Assembly: GCA_011033025.1 (NCBI GenBank)
Contig: WFMF01000636.1
Span: forward strand, 20,329-84,328
DNA from: Beroe forskalii
Taxonomy: Eukaryota > Ctenophora > Nuda > Beroida > Beroidae
DNA: 64,000 bases
Direction of reading: 5' to 3'
In this document: positions 57,842 through 64,000 of the stretch, piece after piece
How positions within the stretch are numbered: position 1 is the first letter of the stretch
Layout of the letters: each line of letters begins with the position of its first letter
Notes under the pieces: model-generated
Database searches by the model: none
What the model was told of the DNA's origin: nothing
What the model saw: only the letters and a program-made list of their open reading frames with translations
Position numbers and translations under genes: made by a program

Positions 57842-59599
57842 TTATAATTTGAATTCTTTATGCAGGGCACTGGTACTACATGATGAATAGGGAAGAGTCT
57901 TAGTACTTATTGGTAACTTATTCCATAATTTTACACAGTTTTGCTTAAAGCTAGTGTCTGTGGAACTAAGTTTATTTCGGTAATCATACATTTGGTCTAA
58001 AGATATTCGTGTAATTCTTCTCTGCAATTGATCGACATTAAACTGTGGCATTAAGGTATTACTAAAGCTTTCTGGTAATAGGCCAGCATGGTGTTTAAAG
58101 CAGAGCTTTTTTATCACAACACAATAGATATGTTCAATGGAAACTATCTTTGAATCATTGTGCCTTAATGCATCCTCAGTTCGTTTGCAATCATAAAGTA
58201 TCCTTAGAATTTTGTGCTGCAGTTTTATAAGGACATCCTGCTGAGACTGAATACTGTGTCCCCAGACCTCAATTGCATATAAAAAGTATGGTTGAATGAA
58301 GGCTTTGTACATGTTGATTAGGTAGTGAGTATCCATAAAATCTCTACACTTATATAAGAGACCAACTGTTTTACATACTTTAGAATGTACTTCTTGTTTA
58401 TGATTGTCCCATGTGAGCCTGTCATTAATCATTACACCTAGGAATTTTATAACATGGACTTGTTCTAGTTCTGTCCTGTCCATACATATTCTGGTATTTG
58501 TTGAATCAAACAGCATCTTGTTTTTATTTCTTCTACCATTTGGTTTGTAGATCATATACTTTGATTTAGATGGATTTACAGATAATTTGTTTACTGTGAA
58601 ATAATGATAAAACCGGGTTAGAATGTCATTACAGTGTTGTTTCACTTCTGTCAAATTCTTACCAGTTATAAGTACAGTTGTGTCATCTGCATATACTATC
58701 ATTTTGTTTTCTTTGGTAATCCTAGTCATATCATGTATATACATAATAAAGAGAAGTGGTCCTAAGATTGATCCTTGTGGTACTCCATGAGTCAGACTGT
58801 ATTCTCTACTATCATTGCCCATAAGGAATTTTCTGCTGGACATGTAACTATCTATAAGATTTAAACTTGTGTTTGATAATCCTAATGACTTAAGCTTATG
58901 GTTGAGTATGTTTCTGTCTACAGTGTCAAATGCTTTCGACAAATCCATAAATATAGCAATGGTAACCATTTTATCCTTGAGTGCCCTCTGAATGTAATCA
59001 GTAAAATCTAATATAGCTTGACTGGTACTATGTTTCTTTCTGTAGCCATATTGGAATTGTGGAAGTAATTTGTGCTTCTCAAGGTGTTCTGTAAGTTGTC
59101 TATGGAGAATGCTTTCAAATACTTTATTCAGGGCATTAAGGATTGATATTGGTCTATAGTTTACAGGTAAGGATGGATCTAACATTGACCCTTTGAAAAC
59201 TGGTATACATTTTGCTACTTTAAAACACTGTGGAAAAATGCCTTCTGATAGTGATTTGTTAAAGAGTTGTGTTAGGTGAGGTGCAATGATGTGTGCTATT
59301 GATCTCAAAGATTTTACATCTAGATTATCAATACCTGGTCCTTTTGAAGAATTGAGGTTGAGAATTTTCTCATATACTTCACGTTCTGTAATAGCATTGA
59401 ATTCAAAGTGCTGTGTAGGTATGAAGTCATTAGCTTGGGAACTGGATGAAGATGGGATATCATCCTGTACTAGATCTGGGAGCTCATCAGCTAGTCTATT
59501 AGCAACTGAAGCATAGTGATTTCCAATTATGTTGTTTGGAATAGGACACTCATTGCCTGAGACCTTTTTCTGTTTATTATTAGCCTTATAGCATCCCAC
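57842..59599 (-). pseudogene. LINE reverse transcriptase segment (585 codons)
   Basis: The longest intact part of the LINE. Motifs: NLNSSKGPGIDNL, PVNYRPISILNALNKVFESI, GYRKKHSTSQAILDF, FMDLSKAFDTVDRNIL (motif A), THGVPQGSILGPLLF, and the catalytic YADDTTVL (motif C), followed by the thumb region (IKFLGVMINDRLTW). The active-site aspartates are present. Just upstream the frame continues in another phase (59527-59742, ...KWDAIRLI), so the protein as annotated lacks its N-terminus and probably is not made. Confidence 0.9.
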
Positions 59600-60095
59600 T
59601 TTTGCCTCAAACTATTGTCTGTAGTCTGCATCACTGTTCTGTAATATTTTTCTTTCTCTTTCACTATTGCCCCTTCCATTTCAAGTTTTGCTTCTTTGTA
59701 TTTCATAGTGATTACTGGAGAGTTTTTCTTTTCTTCTTGCAAAATAATGAATTCTTCTTTTCAATAAGTTTTTGGACTTCTGGTGTAATCCATGGTTTAC
59801 TCAGTGTTTTGGAATGAACTTTTCTAGTAATAACTGGAAAGCAATCATCATAGACTTTAGTGAGATGGAAGAAGTAGTCATCATATTGTTTCTCTAGTGA
59901 AGTTTGCTGGCTATTATTTACATGGAAAGCAAGTGACTCTCTGATATCTGAAACTTTTTCACAAACTTTTCTCTATTTTCTTCATTTATTTTTCTTTTTG
60001 TTATGTTCTTGTAGCCTTTGATAAATATGTCGGGACTTGTAACCGTTGTTAAGCATGGAAGATGATCAGATATGTCAGTGATGATGATGTGAGAT

Positions 60096-62655
60096 TGATC
60101 ACAATTACCTGAAACGTGGAAAAAAGTGGTTTCTAGAATATTTAAAAAAATTTTTCACTTAGAAAATTTTCGGACTTAGAAAAATTTTGAGCGAAAAAGC
60201 GAAAGTTTCATTTTTTGCATCCTTAATTAACTTGGTCCAATAATTTTTGACTTCTAAAGTCACTGTGATTGCTTTTGCTGTTCTGACAGCATATTTTGAC
60301 TTCTCTAATGGAAATTTGCCCTCTTCAGACTTTCAGAACTGGTTTCAGAGCCAGGATCAGAGTAAAGCTGGGACTACTTACCTCCCCGAATAAGCACCTT
60401 GCTTATGATGCATCCATTGCACTTGATTTATACTTTGTAGCCAAGGTCAAGATAAGCTGCCCTCAAGTTACTAGAAGTGTGCTTTCTTCATTACTAGTTG
60501 CAGAGCCAGGTTCACCACTGTTTACAACTTTACAAGCAGGTGACTGCCCCCTGTACCAGACCACTCCAACCATGGTGCTCAGAGAGCAAATCCCACTGTC
60601 TACGTGTGGAAGCGGGATCTGAGAGGAAAGCTGTGGAAATTGACCTCCCAAAATGGCGCCTTGCTGATGATGCCTGCGCCCTGCACTTGAAGCCAAGATG
60701 GGCTGCTACCCTCCTCCCTTCTAAGGAAGTAAGGATAGCCAGACGGACCACCAGGCTGCCCTGCAGGGACAACCCCTGTTATCCCCAAGACCAGTAACGC
60801 CCATCAACCCTTTCTCACTAAATTCTTCTCTCACAACAACCAGTGCCTTCTGCTGTTGGGACGCCTGACTCAGTGGTAGAAACCAATACTGCTGGCAAGA
60901 TTGGACTACAATCACTGGACCATGGATGGCACCCAAAGTCCTTCCTCACCCAACCTATACAAACATACAAGCTTTTTTTCATTATCCATGACTTCTTCCT
61001 TCCCCGGACTGTCCCTCTATCGTCTTAGTTCTTGGCACCTGGGTTGCCTTCAACCCTCCTCCATTCTCTTACATTATGAGCTGGCAATCCCACAATGCTG
61101 TGGCCTGATACCAGGGTTACAACACTTTAAGCAGTCCCCTTCAAGCATATTTGCCAAGGAGATCTTCTGGATGAGCTGGGTACCAGATTAGCAGATGAGG
61201 GGCTCGTAATCAGAGCTCCCTAGGACTTCCTTGGGTGAACTTTCCTTTGTTCAGCTTCTAGCGGGTGATGCTGACAGAGTGTGAAGGACTCTCAGCTTAA
61301 TCATGTGCTGATGCCTTGACTGGAACAAATTTGAAGATATTGCCTACTGTCAAGATGGGCTTTCAGGAACTTCCACAGGGCGGAGTTGAGCAGTCGAGGG
61401 CCATAGAGTGGAAACTGTTTGTGAGCCCTCAGCAACAATACAGTAAGGCGAGACTCAGGGCCAGGAAGCGCTGTGCTTTATGCTAGTTCCACATGCCATG
61501 AAACTAGCAGAACAAGGAAATATGTCTACAGTAAGAAGGGGCTTTAGGGTTTTCCTAACATTACAAAATTACCCATGGAATGAAGAAGATGGCTCCATTC
61601 TTGGCGACGTCATCCCTGATTGTGTGATTGGTGATTCTCGATTGGTTACTCATCGAAGTTCTGCTTGACGGCATCTGTCGCTCTGTCCAGCAGCTTGAAG
61701 TACAACATGGCAGCAATTGTCTGTCTGTTCAGTGAGTCAGGAGTCTCACTGCAGACCCCCCATTTCTAGGGGGACGGCGACAAAAACGTCAATTGGTGAT
61801 GGGTGTTCCATGTCTCGGGGAGAACAGGGGTTCTCCTGGCTGAACAGTCTGGTGGGTCATTCTGGCTATCCTAGTGACCTAGAAATTGAGGGGAGGCAGA
61901 TCCCCCCTTCCGTATGTTGAAATGGTCAGGGAACAGGGGTGGTTAACTTCCTGTCAACACACAACTTGGCGGTGATCCTGGCTCTGCGATCAGGTCTGAA
62001 ACACACTTCCAGTAGTGATATGAGGAGGGGCAGCTTATCTTGACCTTGGCTTCAAATCAAGTGCACTGGAGGCATCATAAACAAGGCGCTTACTTGCCAT
62101 AGCTTTATTTTTTCACAGCTTTCATCTTTAGTTCCTGCTTCCACACATAGACAGCGGGAGCGGCTCTCTGAGCATCATGATTGGAGTGGTCTGGTACAGG
62201 GGGCAGTCACCTGCTTGTAAAGTTGTAAACAGTGGTGAACCTGGCTCTACAGCCAGTAATGAAGAAAGCACACTTCTAGTAACTTGAGGAGGGGCAGCCT
62301 ATCTTGACCTTGGCTACAAAGTATAAATCAAGTGCAGTGGAGGCATCATAAGCAGGTGCTTATTCGGGGAGAATTAAGTAGTCCCAGCTTTTACTCTGAT
62401 CCTGGCTCTGAAACCAGTTCTGAAAGTCTGAAGAGGGCAAATTCCATTAGGAGCAGTCAAAAATATGCTGTCAGAACAGCAAAAAGCAATCACAGTGACT
62501 TTTAGAACAAAAATTATTGGACCAAGTTAGTGGGATGCAAAAATGAAACTTTCAACTTTTCTCCAAAATTTTTCTAAGTCCGAAAATTTTCTAAGTGAAA
62601 AAATTTTTTAAATATTCTTAAAACCACTTTTCCACGTTTCAGGTAATTGTGATCA
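60096..62655. mobile_element. 2.56-kb inverted-repeat element inside the LINE
   Basis: Ends TGATCACAATTACCTGAAAC and its complement. The inverted arms run about 520 bases (60096-60620 versus 62130-62655) with moderate divergence, and further inverted matches continue inwards (for example 60680 versus 62050). TGATCA at both ends is itself palindromic, so it could be a 6-bp target duplication or part of the arms. The interior shows no recognised protein. Sequence 62656-62985 is also foreign to the LINE and may belong to the same insertion. Confidence 0.8.
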
Positions 62656-63003
62656 TTTTTAGCCATAAAAAGTTTTTAGGATTTTGAAAATTACCCAATT
62701 AGCTAATTGGATCAATTAACTATTATCTGACAAAAAGTTGTCAGAGAAAAAAGTTGTTCCCCTTGATGAGATAGATACTCTGGTTCAATTCTGAAGTCTC
62801 TATATCGAAGTTGAAATAATCGGGTCTCCATAATACGCCTGAGGGCAAAGGGTGGCCATATCACCCCCTCAGGACGTCGATTCATCGAACGGCAGCAAGT
62901 ACGTTTGTTCAGCATGGTCTAAAAGTACCGAAAACCGTCGAAACCTTCTGGACAATGATGAATTTTGACCTTGCCCTCAGCTACTGAGTAAATGAAGTGT
63001 TTC

Positions 63004-63713
63004 TCAAATTGTTAGTCCATATATGATCAATAGAGTTCTGCTACTGTCAGTTATTGTAGGCTTTGTAATAAGTGGTTTATAAGCAGCTGATGTTAGTAAG
63101 TTGTAATAATGTCTTGTTTCATCGTGCTTTTCAAGATTGATGAGATTGTAGTTGCTGTCCCCAAGTATGTAGCAATTCCTGGATTTAGTTTTCAAGTACA
63201 GATTCAAATTTTGTCAATGAAAGTTTAGTTATTATTGTTAGGTGACCTGTAGATGTTTAAAAAAGTTGTAATCTTGTTGTTGATTTTAACTTCAGTGGCA
63301 AGACAGTGGTTAAACTCATCTACAAATGACATGCTTTAACAAGTTTTGGAGTTTATGTCTTTATGAACATATGTGGCGACACCACCTCCATGCATGTGTC
63401 AGTTCGGTTTTGATAGAGAGGTGGGTGATAATCACTAAGTTCAAAGTCTTTTTATGTTGTCAAGTGGTCCAAGCCATGATTCAGTTAAACAAATAACATG
63501 TATCTTACATTTTAGCTTAGAAAGAAGATAAGTGAAATTTTCAAAGTTTTTCTTGATACTTCTTATGTTGAATGTAATCATGTTTAGTTCTTTAGACGAA
63601 TTACTGACTATGGAGTTAGTATCAACTATATAATTACATGAATCATAGTTTTGAAAGTTCTGATCTGGATCAATGTCATTCCATATATTTCTTATCTGAG
63701 CAATTGTTTTCAT
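63004..63713 (-). pseudogene. LINE endonuclease fragments
   Basis: Frames 63441-63713 and 63004-63207 encode the first and middle parts of an endonuclease/exonuclease/phosphatase domain. They are in different phases and separated by stops. Confidence 0.75.
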
Positions 63714-63879
63714 TGTAATTGAAAAAAGTCAACATCTTTCAGTTTTTTATATATTTATTTGAAAGTTTTCTTTATTCAAATATATGTAGGCTCAGAATAC
63801 ATGTCTAATAGTAGCATATGGAACTCTTCATCATCCAGATTGATGAATGGTAAAATCTCTACCTGCAGTGCAAGAAAGG

Positions 63880-64000
63880 GCAGTCCCAATCCCTTGTAGG
63901 TAAATTTAAAAATTTTTTAAAGAAAGTTTTTTTTGATTAATTTCAAAATTCCGAAAATTTTGTTTTAAAAAAAACCCCTTTTTTCCCAAAAAACATTTTT
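63880..64000. other. Homopolymer-rich window end
   Basis: Successive runs of T, A and C (for example TTTTTTTTG, AAAAAAAACCCC, TTTTTTCCC) are unlike the rest of the window. They look like low-quality sequence at a contig end rather than a biological feature. Confidence 0.5.

Larger units (their letters stand above)
57801..63720 (-). mobile_element. Degenerate LINE (non-LTR retrotransposon), CR1/Jockey-like
   Basis: A minus-strand ORF2 is laid out as apurinic-type endonuclease, linker, reverse transcriptase. Endonuclease start near 63600 (NIRSIKKNF, ICLTESWLG), middle near 63100 (GDSNYNL, then after a one-base shift DHIWTNN near 63010), end near 60060 (TDISDHLPCL, the conserved SDH motif). A 2.6-2.9 kb insertion splits the endonuclease, and the reading frame is broken again near 59600-59740. 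No RNase H is seen. The element is inactive as it stands. Clade assignment is tentative. Confidence 0.85.

Overview
This is a eukaryotic, almost certainly animal, nuclear window. It is AT-rich, has spliced genes with conserved animal products, a degenerate LINE, several DNA transposons and many satellites. I recognise a tuberin (TSC2) homologue, a Mediator subunit 7 (MED7), a VPS4-like AAA ATPase, a COBW/ZNG1 zinc GTPase, two rhodopsin-class GPCRs, a papain-family protease and a DUF3445/HDOD-family protein. A non-bilaterian or other marine invertebrate is likely. The dense nesting of genes inside introns would fit a ctenophore, but that is inference.

Layout. 1-9.99 kb is repeat territory: a partial copy of a dispersed repeat (992-2396), a GGGGCCCTCCGGAGAAT minisatellite, clustered hairpins, and a 4.5-kb element with TTAA target duplications (4430-8935). 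10.0-11.3 kb on the plus strand holds the tail-anchored DUF3445 gene. From 39759 down to at least 11887 the minus strand carries the N-terminal part of TSC2. Its introns contain a protease gene (plus strand), an unknown three-exon gene (plus strand, 32832-34676) and two GPCR genes (minus strand). A segment with one GPCR and three TSC2 exons is tandemly duplicated (12769-16322 and 17764-22921); the second copy carries a 1.6-kb transposon with a TA duplication. 40.6-49.3 kb is a compact minus-strand gene run: a coiled-coil protein, the VPS4-like ATPase, ZNG1 and MED7. 49.4-64 kb is nested mobile DNA: a LINE whose probable 3' part is interrupted by a 7-kb block holding a 6.04-kb Polinton-like non-autonomous element (long inverted repeats, exact 6-bp duplication, no genes, a 1.2-kb GTCGA satellite). 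The LINE endonuclease region is split by a 2.6-kb inverted-repeat element.

The genes do not form a pathway. Tuberin belongs to TOR control, VPS4-like to ESCRT disassembly, MED7 to transcription and ZNG1 to zinc delivery. The most unusual features are (i) minisatellites that span exon/intron borders and multiply splice sites in two unrelated genes, (ii) the gene-less Polinton-like element, (iii) the in-frame tandem duplication of TSC2 exons together with a nested GPCR, and (iv) groups of hairpins, one of which is present in only one of two paralogous segments.
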